DNA of 64,000 nucleotides from Rheinheimera sp. EpRS3 (GCF_001513785.1 NZ_LNQS01000010.1:372001-436000), one strand, 5' to 3'; shown: positions 38,668-48,024, counted from the first letter of the stretch. Numbers and translations are program-made. The notes: generated by a model not told the origin, from the sequence alone.

Positions 38668-40008
38668 TTACTTCGTTAATACAATAGCCTCAGAATGTTC
38701 TGTCTGGACCTCTTCCGAGATAGACTCCAGCGTACGCCCCTTTGTTTCAGGCATGACAAACAACACAAAAACCAGCTGCAGTACCATCATAAAAGCAAAG
38801 AAGATAAAGATAGTGGCGGGTGTAAATACACTTAAGAAAAACGGCATCAGTAAAGCAATTAATGCCGCAAATACCCAGTGTGTGCTGGCCCCGAGAGACT
38901 GACCTTTGGCGCGAACCGCATTAGGAAAGACTTCAGATATAAACACCCAGATCACCGCGCCCTGGCCAATGGCGTGCGAGGCAATAAACAGAAATACAAA
39001 AAACACCACGGCCATACCCCCTATGCCAGCATAAAAAGCATATGCCACTACGCTTAATGACACTATGTAGCCAACTGAGCCTATCAGCATAAGCAAACGT
39101 CTGCCGGCTTTATCAATCAAATACAGACCCAACATGGTGAAGATCAGGTTCACAATCCCCACGCCCGCCGACGAAAGTAATGCGGAGTCACTATCGAGGC
39201 CTGCCAGCGAAAAAATGCGCGGTGCAAAATAGATAATAAAATTAATGCCCGACAGTTGGTTAAAGAAAGCAACAAAAAACGCCAACATTACCGGGAAGCG
39301 ATAGCGGGTTGAGAACAAACTGGATTTTTTTCCTGTCGGCCGGGTGCGCTTGATATCTGACACTATGCTATCTACATCTTTCTCTTGCAGCTGGTTAAAT
39401 ACCGCTCTGGCTGCAGCTTCATCTCCTTTATGCAGGATCAGCCAACGCGGGCTTTCTGACACCTTAAACACCAGAAACAGAAAGACCATAGCGGGAATAA
39501 CTTCAACTCCCAACATCCAGCGCCAATCCTCAGCTGAAATACCTGATAACAAGTAGTTGCTGAAAAATGCGACTAAGATACCAAACACAATCTGGAACTG
39601 GTACATCGCAACCAGGCGCCCACGATGTTTAGCCGGTGCTATTTCAGCGATATACGCCGGCACTGCAATCGACGAAATGCCAACCCCTAAGCCACCGATA
39701 AACCGCATAAATGAAAACGTATAAGGATCTGCTGCCAACGCTGAGCCCAGCGCCGACAAAATATATAAAATACCGATAGCAATAAGGGTAGCCTTACGAC
39801 CAAACCGGTCGCACGGCACACTACCAAAAAGCGCGCCAATGACAGTGCCCCACAATGCCGATGACATGATAAACATGCCGTGAAATAGCGGATCTGTTTG
39901 CCAAAGCTGCTGTATCGGCAGATCGGCTCCGGAGATAACTGCGGTGTCAAAACCGAATAAAAATCCGGCCAGCGCCACGGTTATCGCCCATAAAAAAATA
40001 GTCTTCAT
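38668..40008 (-). CDS. MFS sugar porter (SP family)
   Basis: 446 residues with 12 predicted membrane helices. Sugar-porter signatures are clear: DRFGRK between helices 2 and 3, AEIAPAKHRGRL, SESPRWLILH before the central loop, NQLSGINFIIYFAPRIF in helix 7, KAGRR and PETKGRTLESISEE at the end. Related to XylE/GalP-type H+ symporters. In this locus it most likely takes up fructose (or sucrose) from the periplasm. Minus strand, with its own promoter region upstream and one of the TTTAGTTAWW elements. Confidence 0.92.
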   Translation of the reverse strand: MKTIFLWAITVALAGFLFGFDTAVISGADLPIQQLWQTDPLFHGMFIMSSALWGTVIGALFGSVPCDRFGRKATLIAIGILYILSALGSALAADPYTFSFMRFIGGLGVGISSIAVPAYIAEIAPAKHRGRLVAMYQFQIVFGILVAFFSNYLLSGISAEDWRWMLGVEVIPAMVFLFLVFKVSESPRWLILHKGDEAAARAVFNQLQEKDVDSIVSDIKRTRPTGKKSSLFSTRYRFPVMLAFFVAFFNQLSGINFIIYFAPRIFSLAGLDSDSALLSSAGVGIVNLIFTMLGLYLIDKAGRRLLMLIGSVGYIVSLSVVAYAFYAGIGGMAVVFFVFLFIASHAIGQGAVIWVFISEVFPNAVRAKGQSLGASTHWVFAALIALLMPFFLSVFTPATIFIFFAFMMVLQLVFVLFVMPETKGRTLESISEEVQTEHSEAIVLTK

Positions 40009-40022
40009 TACTCCCCCGATTA

Positions 40023-40043
40023 AATAACACTGTTTTAGTTATT
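40023..40043. promoter_or_regulatory. Inverted repeat before the sugar porter gene
   Basis: AATAAC-N9-GTTATT lies 15 bases upstream of the porter start codon. Its right arm is part of TTTAGTTATT, the same string found at 35895 in the divergent region. Candidate operator for the ROK regulator. Confidence 0.45.
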
Positions 40044-40156
40044 GCGTCTGAGTAGAATAAAATCGGTGCAGATTGTCAAGCAGAATCTCTAATTTGGTGC
40101 AGGGCCTTAGCCGGCATTATCAGCATTGCGAGGGATTGAGTATGAATGGCACCAAC

Positions 40157-40182
40157 AAAAAAGCCCCACAAACGTGAGGCTT
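40157..40182 (-). terminator. Rho-independent terminator of ssb
   Basis: On the minus strand AAGCCTCAC-gttt-GTGGGGCTT is followed by TTTTGTTGG, about 40 bases after the ssb stop codon. Confidence 0.78.
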
Positions 40183-40218
40183 CAGAGGATTTTAATTTAC
40201 TGTTTTAAAATACTAATC

Positions 40219-40833
40219 CTAAAACGGGATATCGTCATCAAAGTCGATTGGCGGTTCCATCGGGGCGCGTTGTTGGTTCTGGGCCGGTTGCTGATAACCA
40301 CCTTGTGGCTGCGCCGGTTTTTGATAACCGCCCTGCTGTGGTGCAGCTTGCTGGTAACCACCTTGTTGTGGTTGCTGATACGCCGGTGCAGCTTGTTGGG
40401 CTGGCTGCTGGTAGCCGCCTTGCTGTGGCTGAGCCGGTTTTTGGTAACCGCCTTGCTGACCGCCGCCCATACCACCGCCTTGTTGCTGGCCATCACCGCG
40501 GCCGTCTAACATTTGCAGTTCGTTGGCAATAATTTCTGTGGTGTAACGCTCTACACCGTCTTTATCCTGCCATTTACGGGTTTTCAGCTTACCTTCAATA
40601 TACACTTTGCTGCCTTTACGCAGGTATTCACCGGCAATTTCGGCTAAACGCTGATAAATCACTACACGGTGCCATTCGGTTTGCTCTTTTTTCTCGTTAG
40701 TGGCTTTGTCGGTCCAGCTCTCTGAGGTTGCTACCGTTAAATTCGCCACTGCGCCGCCTTGCGGCATATAGCGCACTTCCGGGTCAGTACCCAGGTTACC
40801 AATCAGAATAACTTTATTAATGCCACGCGCCAT
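40219..40833 (-). CDS. ssb: Single-stranded DNA-binding protein
   Basis: 204 residues. The OB-fold occupies residues 1-110 ([20 protein letters not shown] at the start, [21 protein letters not shown] after 50). A long Gln/Gly/Pro/Tyr linker of about 75 residues made of GGYQ(K/Q)PAQ-type repeats leads to the acidic tip DFDDDIPF that recruits partner proteins. It is an essential replication and repair protein. The MFS gene directly upstream ends 21 bases before it. In related bacteria uvrA, an MFS gene and ssb are neighbours. Confidence 0.97.
   Translation of the reverse strand: MARGINKVILIGNLGTDPEVRYMPQGGAVANLTVATSESWTDKATNEKKEQTEWHRVVIYQRLAEIAGEYLRKGSKVYIEGKLKTRKWQDKDGVERYTTEIIANELQMLDGRGDGQQQGGGMGGGQQGGYQKPAQPQQGGYQQPAQQAAPAYQQPQQGGYQQAAPQQGGYQKPAQPQGGYQQPAQNQQRAPMEPPIDFDDDIPF
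40270..40475 (-). repeat. Degenerate coding repeats in the ssb linker
   Basis: Repeated units resembling tggtaaccaccttgctg (encoding QQGGYQ) occur about seven times, producing the low-complexity linker of Ssb. Such repeats can change copy number between strains. Confidence 0.7.
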
Positions 40834-40854
40834 GCGAATTCTCCTAAAAAATGT

Positions 40855-42219
40855 TTAAGCCCCGGCGGCTGTAATAACAGCCTGCGCTGCTGTGTGATCA
40901 AACTGTGCTGAACTGACTTTCAGATAACAGCGCTGCTCTGCCAGAACAATTGTAACTTCCTGCACCCCATTCAGTGTGGTCAGCTGCGCTGCCAGTGCAC
41001 TGGCTTGCTGTTCGCTGGTTAACGACACGGCCAGAGACAGACGCTGGGCGCGTGGAGGAAGCTGAAGGGTGCTGGCAACTAACAGCCATATTAAACCAAT
41101 AACCGCCAATGCGGCAAACAATGCTTGGTAACCAAAGTGCTGTACCAGTGTACCACCGGTTACGCCGCCTAAAAATGCACCAAAAAACTGGCTACTGGAA
41201 TAAATACCCATAGCACTGCCACGCTGGCCTGCCGGTGCAATACGTGACACCAACGCTGGCAGGCTGGCTTCTAAAAAGTTAAAGCCAATAAAAAACAGCA
41301 GTAAAGCCATTGTCAGCGCAGTAAAACCGGGCACCAGCAATGCCAGCAGCATAGCGCTAACCAACAACGCTATGGCCAGTAAAAAGAAGCCTTTTTCCTG
41401 GGCTTTGCGCATCGCAATAATCATCATTGGGATCATCAGCACAAAAGAGCCCAGCAACACCGGCAAATAAAACTGCCAGTGTTTTACCGATACCAGGCCG
41501 TAGTTTTGCAGCAGTGCCGGCAGTGCGACAAACATTGCCGTCAACATTAAATGTAGCAGTAATACGCCCAGATCCAACTGCAGCAGTTGGCGGTGTTTAA
41601 GCATGTTACCCAAACTTTGCGGCAGCGCCAGTGTTTCTGCCATCGGTGCTTTGTTAACACTTTTAGGTAATAGCAGAGCGACCACCAGCATAGCGCCACA
41701 AGCCAGCACGGCGGTAAACCAAAATACGCCACTTAGCCCGGCCCACTTTGCCAGCAACGGCCCCAGTACCATTGCCACCGCAAAACTTAAGCCGATACTG
41801 GCACCTATAATTGCCATTACTTTGGGCCGCTGTTCTTCGCGGGTTAAATCGGCAGCCAGTGCCAGTATGGCACCGGCAATAGCACCGGCGCCCTGCAAAA
41901 TACGGCCGAATGTAACCATATAAACAGAATCGGCCAGCGCAGCCACCACTGAGCCCGCGGCAAACAGAGTAAGCCCGCCCAGCATCACTTTGTGGCGGCC
42001 GATACGGTCAGACAACCACCCGAGCGGAATTTGCAAAATGGCCTGAGTTAAGCCATAAGCACCAATGGCCAGGCCTACCCATAACGGTGAAAAACCCTCC
42101 AGCTCGCTGCCATACAGTGCAAACACCGGCAGCAGCATAAACAGGCCCAACATCCGGCTGGAAAACACCAGCGCCAGCGCCATAGCCGCACGTTTTTCTA
42201 AAGAATTCAGTTGATGCAT
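40855..42219 (-). CDS. YajR-like MFS transporter
   Basis: 454 residues, 12 helices. Family A motif GWLSDRIGRHKVMLGGL between helices 2 and 3. After the last helix (about residue 390) comes a soluble C-terminal domain of about 60 residues (VSLTSEQQASALAAQLTTLN, VTIVLAEQRCYLKV) matching the YAM domain of E. coli YajR in place and size. The substrate of YajR is not established. Located directly upstream of ssb on the same strand. Confidence 0.85.
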   Translation of the reverse strand: MHQLNSLEKRAAMALALVFSSRMLGLFMLLPVFALYGSELEGFSPLWVGLAIGAYGLTQAILQIPLGWLSDRIGRHKVMLGGLTLFAAGSVVAALADSVYMVTFGRILQGAGAIAGAILALAADLTREEQRPKVMAIIGASIGLSFAVAMVLGPLLAKWAGLSGVFWFTAVLACGAMLVVALLLPKSVNKAPMAETLALPQSLGNMLKHRQLLQLDLGVLLLHLMLTAMFVALPALLQNYGLVSVKHWQFYLPVLLGSFVLMIPMMIIAMRKAQEKGFFLLAIALLVSAMLLALLVPGFTALTMALLLFFIGFNFLEASLPALVSRIAPAGQRGSAMGIYSSSQFFGAFLGGVTGGTLVQHFGYQALFAALAVIGLIWLLVASTLQLPPRAQRLSLAVSLTSEQQASALAAQLTTLNGVQEVTIVLAEQRCYLKVSSAQFDHTAAQAVITAAGA

Positions 42220-42318
42220 CAGGTATGAGTTAACCGCCCAAATAAGCGCGCCAGTGTAGCACAGAACCCGCGCGTTTTAAGCGGATTTCAGCCCGGTTTG
42301 CCGGTAAGATGCGACAAA

Positions 42319-43545
42319 TCAGGCCACAACCTGTTTACTCTGACGATGAAATAACCCCACTGACAACAGCAGCAGGCTTAGCGGCAACAGGCAAAGGTAA
42401 AATGCCGTCTGGCCGTCAAAGTTGGCAAAGGTATAGCCGGTAACCATAGAGCCGGTGGTACCACCCAGGGCGGAAAACACCACAATAAGGCCTGTCATAG
42501 CGGCATGCCTCGCCTTGGGCAGCGCGCTTAATATCACCGAGTTAATTACCGGATAAATAGGTGCCATAAACAGGCCAATCAGCGGAAACAAATAGGCCGC
42601 CAGCGGCGCAGTAAATAAGCCAACCCCGGCATTGTGCTGAATATCACGGGTTAATGGCAGAGTCAGCAGTATTAGCAGTGCCATAGCCAGCAAACAGCTG
42701 TTTAACAGCACATACCAGGACAGCTTTTTCAGCACTACGCCGGCCAGAATACGCCCCAGTGCCAGGCTGGCAGCAAAAATGCTGGTTAACTGCACGCTAA
42801 GCTGGTTTGGCAGCTTCAGCACTTCATTGTTAAACGTTGGCAACCAGCTGCCAATACCTTGCTCTATCAGCACATATAAAAACGCCGATAGCACAAACAC
42901 GAACACCAGCGGTTTATACACCAGCTGCAGCATGGCGATAAAATCCTGCTTTAATGGCTGGGCCGGTGGCAACTCCAGTTTGGGAAAAGGTGTGCTGCTT
43001 AGCAATGCCAGGTTGGCTAGACAAAGTAGCGCCAGTAGCCAATACACCTGTAGCCAGCCGCTGGCTTGTGGCGCTGCTGGGTCCATAAAAGCCGAAAACA
43101 ACCAGTAGCCCGACAATACGCCAAGCATAAAACCGCCTTCAATAAAATTCAGCAAAGATGCATGCTCAGCTTTGGTGTTGGTAACCACGCCGATACTGGC
43201 GTACACCGATACCTTTACCAGCGCAAAACTGGCGCCCACGGTAAGAAATAACAACTTGGTAGTCCAGAATGCCGGGATCAGCGGCATCATGAAACAGGCC
43301 AGTGTTACCAGCACCAATGCAATTTGCAGCGCGGTTTTATAACCCAGCCGCGGCAGGTAAGAAGCAATAATAAAAGATACCACCGCTATCGGAATATCTT
43401 TAAAACCCTCCAACACACTGGCGGCTTCTTTACTGATTTGATAAGTGTGGATCACCTGCAAAATAACAGTACCCACGCTGTTTAGCAGAATGGCAAATAC
43501 AAAATAGGTTAACAGTAGCGACAAGCGGATACGCAAAGTGGCCAT
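42319..43545 (-). CDS. MFS sugar transporter (FHS/FucP-like), alpha-glucoside locus
   Basis: 408 residues, 12 helices, resembling the fucose/glucose/H+ symporter (FHS) group (NSVGTVILQVIHTY near the N-terminus, FALVKVSVYASIGVVTN near 105-121, LFPLIGLFMAPIYPVINSV near 315-333). Divergent from the GH65 gene, sharing a promoter region with an operator-like palindrome. It probably carries the disaccharide into the cytoplasm for phosphorolysis. Substrate assignment is inferred from context. Confidence 0.82.
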   Translation of the reverse strand: MATLRIRLSLLLTYFVFAILLNSVGTVILQVIHTYQISKEAASVLEGFKDIPIAVVSFIIASYLPRLGYKTALQIALVLVTLACFMMPLIPAFWTTKLLFLTVGASFALVKVSVYASIGVVTNTKAEHASLLNFIEGGFMLGVLSGYWLFSAFMDPAAPQASGWLQVYWLLALLCLANLALLSSTPFPKLELPPAQPLKQDFIAMLQLVYKPLVFVFVLSAFLYVLIEQGIGSWLPTFNNEVLKLPNQLSVQLTSIFAASLALGRILAGVVLKKLSWYVLLNSCLLAMALLILLTLPLTRDIQHNAGVGLFTAPLAAYLFPLIGLFMAPIYPVINSVILSALPKARHAAMTGLIVVFSALGGTTGSMVTGYTFANFDGQTAFYLCLLPLSLLLLSVGLFHRQSKQVVA

Positions 43546-43624
43546 GGTCTGGTTCTCATTTTATGCTGTGTGACACAGCTATAGTTGTTTTACCCTGTTG
43601 CCAGTCTGTTTGCTGACATTTTGC

Positions 43625-43676
43625 ACTATACAACGCTTTCGCCGCATATTGCAATCGATTGCAAAAGCTGTATATT
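43625..43676. promoter_or_regulatory. Divergent promoters sharing one LacI-type operator
   Basis: The perfect palindrome TTGCAATCGATTGCAA lies at 43649-43664. On the plus strand its left TTGCAA with TATATT at 43671 (16-base spacer) forms a promoter for the GH65 gene; on the minus strand the complementary TTGCAA (43654-43649) with TATAGT (43630-43625, 18-base spacer) forms one for the transporter. One bound repressor could close both. The same palindrome occurs at 48025. Confidence 0.75.
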
Positions 43677-43710
43677 AAGCTTATTTACTGCAATTAGTCA
43701 GGTACGCTTT

Positions 43711-46047
43711 ATGTCGTTACATCCCCATGCTGCCGTGCGGCCCCTTACCACCGAGCCCTGGGCTTTAACCGACAGCCACTATCAGCCACAACACATGCTG
43801 CTACAAGAGACACTGCTTAGCCTCGCTAATGGCTATATCGGCAGCCGCGGTACGCTGGAGGAAGGCACTCAAGCTGGCGTTGCCAGTTGCGAAGGCACCT
43901 ATTTAAACGGCGTGTACAGCAGCGAACCGATTCATTATGGCGAGTCCGCTTACGGTTTTGCCAAACATAATCATAAAATGTTGCAGGTAGCCAATGGCAA
44001 AGTGCTGCAACTGAGCGTAGACGGCGAACCCTTTAGTGCTGACAAAGCCGGCAGCCACAGCCGCACACTGGATTTGCAGCAGGGCGTACTTAGCCGGCAC
44101 AGTGAATGGCAAAGCCAAAGCGGTAAACAGCTACGTATCGCCAGCCGGCGTTTTGTGTCGCAGGCCAACCCGCATGTAATGGCCATTGAGCTGAGTATTA
44201 CCGCGCTGAATTTCTCCGGTGAGGTTATTCTGACCAGCGGCCTGGATGCCGCTTATCCGGGTTTTTATAAAAAAGACGATCCGCGCGTTGGCGAAATGGC
44301 CATCGCCGACAGCTTAACCCTGCTTAGCCAGCAATTCAGCGGCGAAAAAAGCCTGATGCTACACCGGGCTAAAGGCGCGGATTTTATTGTCGCGGCCGCG
44401 GCTAGCCATGTACTGCCGGCAAATGCAGCTTTGCTGGCACAGGACGACAGCCAGAGTAATAAACTAACCCAGCACTTTGCTCTGCAACTGCAGCAAGGCG
44501 AAACACAAACGCTGCATAAACTGGTGATCTACTGCCACAGCACCAATGTTGACGATAGCAACAGCCTGGCGCAACAGGCACTGCAGTTACTCGGTAACGC
44601 GCAGCAGCAAGGCTTTGCAGCCTTGCTAAGCGAGCATCAACAGTGGTGGCAGCAATTCTGGCAGCAGGCAGATGTCAGCATAGAGGGCGATATTGCCCTG
44701 CAGCAAGCCATCCGCTTTAACCTGTTTAGCCTGGCGCAGTCTGCCGGCCGTAACGGCCAGAGTAATATTGCCGCTAAGGGTTTAACCGGCCCGGGCTATG
44801 ACGGCCATTATTTCTGGGACACCGAAATTTACGTGGTACCGGTAATGAGCCTGACCCAGCCAGACATTGCCCGCCAGTTACTGAGCCAGCGCTACAGCCA
44901 GCTTGATGCAGCGCGTGAGCGCGCAAGCCAGATGTCACATAGCAGTGGCGCGCTGTACCCGTGGCGTACTATTGGTGGCGAAGAATGCTCGGCGTATTTC
45001 CCGGCCGGTACCGCGCAGTACCATATAAATGCTGCTATTGCCTATGCTATCCGCAGTTATTATCTGGCCACTGACGACTGGGCCTTTATGCGGCAGATGG
45101 GCGCTGAAATGTTGGTTGAAACTGCACGATTGTGGCTGCAACTGGGGTTCTTTTCTGCGCGCAGCGGCAAGTTTGAAATTCATATGGTCACCGGGCCGGA
45201 TGAATACTCAGCCCTGGTAAACAATAACTTTTACACCAATGCCATGGTGCAATTGCAGCTGCGCTTTACGCTGCAAATAGCAGAAAAGCTGCAAACAGAA
45301 CAGAGTCCGTTGTTGCAGCAGTTGGCGGTAACCGACGAAGAAATACAGCAGTGGCAACAGGCTGCCGATACCATGTATCTGGCGTTTGACGAACAACTGC
45401 AGGTGCACCCGCAGGATGATAATTTCTTAAGCCGCCAGCCGTGGGATTTTGCCAACACCCCGACCGACAAATATCCGCTGTTGCTGCACTATCACCCATT
45501 GGTAATTTACCGCCATCAGGTATTAAAACAGGCCGATGTGGTGCTGGCGCTGCTACTGCTGGATGATGCAATACCGCAGGCGCAAAAACAACGCGATCTG
45601 GCCTACTACGAGCCATTAACCACGCATGACTCCAGCTTATCCAGCTGTATTCACAGCATTCTGTTTGCCGAAACCGGCGACACCACAAGAGCACATGAGT
45701 TTTTTGGCGACAGCGCGCGGATGGATCTGGATAACCACCATGCTAATACCGAATTTGGCGTGCATATTGCCTGTATGGCCGGCAGCTGGATGTCGCTGGT
45801 AATGGGTTTTGCCGGCGTGCGCTCGCGCCCCGATGGCCTGTATTTTAAGCCGCAGCTGCCAGTGCAGTTGCCGGGCCTGAGCTTCCGCTTAAGTTACCGC
45901 GGCCGCGTGCTGCAGTTTAGCGCCGACAGCCGGCAGGCCAGTTATCAGCTAATCAGCGGCGAGCCGTTAACGCTGTTTCACTCTGGCCAGGCTGTAGCGC
46001 TAACCAGCGGCCAAACCGTAAGTAAAGCGATTGGAGTATCAGTATGA
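43711..46047 (+). CDS. GH65 alpha-glucoside phosphorylase (maltose/trehalose/kojibiose type)
   Basis: 778 residues from the ATG at 43711, the family's usual N-terminus; the frame is open to 43585 but that would run through the promoter and operator. It splits an alpha-linked glucose disaccharide with phosphate to beta-glucose 1-phosphate and glucose. The catalytic-domain motifs are present: GYDGHYFWDTEIYVVPV, the general acid in GGEECSAYFPAGTAQYHIN (second Glu) and the phosphate-binding THDSSLSSCI. Which disaccharide is used cannot be settled from sequence alone. No signal peptide: cytoplasmic. It shares ATGA with pgmB. Confidence 0.9.
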   Translation: MSLHPHAAVRPLTTEPWALTDSHYQPQHMLLQETLLSLANGYIGSRGTLEEGTQAGVASCEGTYLNGVYSSEPIHYGESAYGFAKHNHKMLQVANGKVLQLSVDGEPFSADKAGSHSRTLDLQQGVLSRHSEWQSQSGKQLRIASRRFVSQANPHVMAIELSITALNFSGEVILTSGLDAAYPGFYKKDDPRVGEMAIADSLTLLSQQFSGEKSLMLHRAKGADFIVAAAASHVLPANAALLAQDDSQSNKLTQHFALQLQQGETQTLHKLVIYCHSTNVDDSNSLAQQALQLLGNAQQQGFAALLSEHQQWWQQFWQQADVSIEGDIALQQAIRFNLFSLAQSAGRNGQSNIAAKGLTGPGYDGHYFWDTEIYVVPVMSLTQPDIARQLLSQRYSQLDAARERASQMSHSSGALYPWRTIGGEECSAYFPAGTAQYHINAAIAYAIRSYYLATDDWAFMRQMGAEMLVETARLWLQLGFFSARSGKFEIHMVTGPDEYSALVNNNFYTNAMVQLQLRFTLQIAEKLQTEQSPLLQQLAVTDEEIQQWQQAADTMYLAFDEQLQVHPQDDNFLSRQPWDFANTPTDKYPLLLHYHPLVIYRHQVLKQADVVLALLLLDDAIPQAQKQRDLAYYEPLTTHDSSLSSCIHSILFAETGDTTRAHEFFGDSARMDLDNHHANTEFGVHIACMAGSWMSLVMGFAGVRSRPDGLYFKPQLPVQLPGLSFRLSYRGRVLQFSADSRQASYQLISGEPLTLFHSGQAVALTSGQTVSKAIGVSV

Positions 46048-46691
46048 GCTGCCGCGCGGTGATTTTTGATTTGGATGGTGTACTTACCGACACCGCCATT
46101 TACCATTTTCGTGCCTGGAAGGCATTGGCCGATGAGCTGGGTATTGCCTTTACCGAACATGACAATGAACAGTTAAAAGGCGTTGACCGTTTAGGCTCCC
46201 TGCGCTGGATTTTGCAGCAAGGCGGGTTAACGCTGAGCGAAGCTGAAGAGGCGCGGCTGATGCAGCAAAAAAACGCGCATTATCTGGAGCTTATCGCCCA
46301 TATGACAGCTGCCGACCTGTACCCGGGTGTGCAGCCGTTGTTTGCCCAGTTGCGACAAAGCGGTACTAAAATTGGCCTGGCCTCCGCCAGTAAAAACGCC
46401 GCCTTTGTGGTTGAGCGTTTAGGTATAGCGGCACAGTTTGATTATATTGCCGATGCCAACCAGGTAATAAACAGCAAGCCCGATCCGGAAGTGTTTTTAC
46501 TCGCCGCCAACGGCCTGGGTGTGGCGCCACAGCACTGTATCGGTGTCGAAGATGCACTGGCCGGTATTGAAGCGATTAACCGCGCCGGTATGAAAGCGAT
46601 AGGTATTGGTGATGCCAAGGTGCTAAGTGGGGCATTAAAGGTATATCCGGACGTAGCTGCAATTACACTGACAAATTTGCTGAAGTTGTAG
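46044..46691 (+). CDS. pgmB: Beta-phosphoglucomutase
   Basis: 215 residues, HAD family. It turns beta-glucose 1-phosphate from the GH65 reaction into glucose 6-phosphate. Motif I DLDGVLTDTAIYHF (nucleophile and acid/base Asp at 8 and 10), cap region with GVDRLGSLRWIL, SASKNA near 112, and the late motif GVEDALAGIEAINRAGM. The start codon overlaps the GH65 stop (ATGA), giving coupled translation of the two pathway enzymes. Confidence 0.94.
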   Translation: MSCRAVIFDLDGVLTDTAIYHFRAWKALADELGIAFTEHDNEQLKGVDRLGSLRWILQQGGLTLSEAEEARLMQQKNAHYLELIAHMTAADLYPGVQPLFAQLRQSGTKIGLASASKNAAFVVERLGIAAQFDYIADANQVINSKPDPEVFLLAANGLGVAPQHCIGVEDALAGIEAINRAGMKAIGIGDAKVLSGALKVYPDVAAITLTNLLKL

Positions 46692-46836
46692 TTACCTCTG
46701 CAGCAGTGGCGGTTAGCATTGTTGACGGGGCGACACAGAGTGTCTGACTGAGCGCGTCAGCGCGAGGGAGTTGCTGTGGCGAGCCCGGCGGCAATGGTAA
46801 CGCAAGCCACGGCAAAGTTTTACCAAACCCGTCGCT
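46692..46836. other. GC-rich intergenic stretch with inverted repeats
   Basis: The 145 bases between convergent pgmB and the LacI gene are GC-rich and hold ctgac/gtcag around tgagcgc (46743-46760) and gtggc/gccac arms around 46778-46813. No T tract. It may act as a transcription barrier or belong to a dispersed repeat family. No further copy was noticed in the window. Confidence 0.3.
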
Positions 46837-47868
46837 TCAGTGTTTTCGTAAGCTGGACTGCCGTTCAATTAACTTTACCGGCAGCAGCTGTGATGCGGCT
46901 TTGCCGCCATTAATCCGGCTCAGCAGTTGCGCTACCAGCAGTTTACCACCGGCATGGGTGTCCTGTTTTACTGTGGTCAGCGATGGCGTGCAGTAGGCCG
47001 ACATAGCAATATCATCAAAGCCGACCAGAGCCAGTTGCTGTGGCACCTTAATGTTGTGCTCCAGCAGCGCTTTCATCGCTCCCATGGCAATGGCATCACT
47101 GGCGGCAAAAATACCGTCCAGTGTAGCAAGCTCATTAAACAGCGCCTGCTGTGTCTGTAAATAACCGGCCTGAGCAGTAAAATCGGTATTAAGCTGCAAT
47201 TTAGCCTCGGGCTTAATACCAGCCGCTTGCAACGCATCCTGATACCCAAGATAACGCATTTCAATTTCGGTATGGCGGATATCACCCAAAAAGGCGATAC
47301 GCTTACAGCCCTGGGCCAGCAAATGCGTTACGGCCAGCTGTGCGCCCTGGCGGTTATCACTGCCAATTACCGGAAAACGCTCTGTGCCGGTTGCTGCGCC
47401 CCACACCACAAAGGGCACGCCGGCGTCGCTGAGTTGTTCTACCCGCTCGTCATGCTCGCCCTGGCCGATAACAATCAGGCCATCGGCCCGTTTTGAATCA
47501 AAGTAGTAACTACGCCAGTCTTTATCAGTGGTTTTGCTGGTGCTTAGCAGCATGTCGTAGCCCTGGCGTGTCAGCTCGTCAGCTATCACCCCCAAAATAT
47601 CCAGCAGAAACGGATCTGTAATCGCCTGTTGGGTTTTGGCGTCAAACAGAATAATGACGGCGATAGTATGGCTTTTTTGCGTACGCAGGCTGCGCGCAGT
47701 GGCATTGACTTTAAACTGATGATCAGCAGCAATTTGCTGCACTTTTTGCCGGGTTTGCGCATTAATTACCGGATTATCGCGTAGGGCGCGCGACGCGGTT
47801 GACTCCGACACCCCGGCAAGCCGGGCAATATCAGATAAGGTCATGGTTTTTGCCGGTTTAATGGTCAC
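46837..47868 (-). CDS. LacI-family regulator of the alpha-glucoside locus
   Basis: 343 residues starting at a GTG (47868), with AGGTAGG just upstream; an internal ATG at 47844 lacks a ribosome-binding site. Helix-turn-helix TLSDIARLAGVSESTASRAL and hinge helix NATARSLR are followed by a periplasmic-binding-protein-like sensor domain (GLIVIGQGEHDERV, AIAMGAMKALLEHN, LVGFDDIAMSAYCTPSLTTV). Two operator-like palindromes lie between it and the TonB receptor gene and a third before GH65, so it most likely represses all of these and itself. Inducer probably the disaccharide or a glucose phosphate. Confidence 0.92.
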   Translation of the reverse strand: MTIKPAKTMTLSDIARLAGVSESTASRALRDNPVINAQTRQKVQQIAADHQFKVNATARSLRTQKSHTIAVIILFDAKTQQAITDPFLLDILGVIADELTRQGYDMLLSTSKTTDKDWRSYYFDSKRADGLIVIGQGEHDERVEQLSDAGVPFVVWGAATGTERFPVIGSDNRQGAQLAVTHLLAQGCKRIAFLGDIRHTEIEMRYLGYQDALQAAGIKPEAKLQLNTDFTAQAGYLQTQQALFNELATLDGIFAASDAIAMGAMKALLEHNIKVPQQLALVGFDDIAMSAYCTPSLTTVKQDTHAGGKLLVAQLLSRINGGKAASQLLPVKLIERQSSLRKH

Positions 47869-47990
47869 TTTACCTACCTGGATTTACTGCTTTGTCCTGT
47901 TGTGCCATCAATAATGCCTTAAGCAGCGTGGTGTCGCAACGCCGCTGGCCAGCTGGTTACACATTTTATGTTTTTAACCGATAAATTTCT

Positions 47991-48008
47991 TTTGCAATCG
48001 TATGCAAA
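47991..48008. promoter_or_regulatory. Operator-like palindrome proximal to the LacI gene
   Basis: TTTGCAATCGTATGCAAA is an imperfect copy of the locus palindrome, 123 bases before the regulator start. Likely for autoregulation. Confidence 0.65.
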
Positions 48009-48024
48009 AACATCTTTAAGCGTA

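Noticed and set aside
40197..40532. Frames on both strands overlapping the ssb linker
   Set aside because: They arise from the low-complexity repeat of ssb, which is open in several frames.
43585..43710. N-terminal extension of the GH65 protein
   Set aside because: It would translate through the operator and -10 region and adds residues unlike the family.
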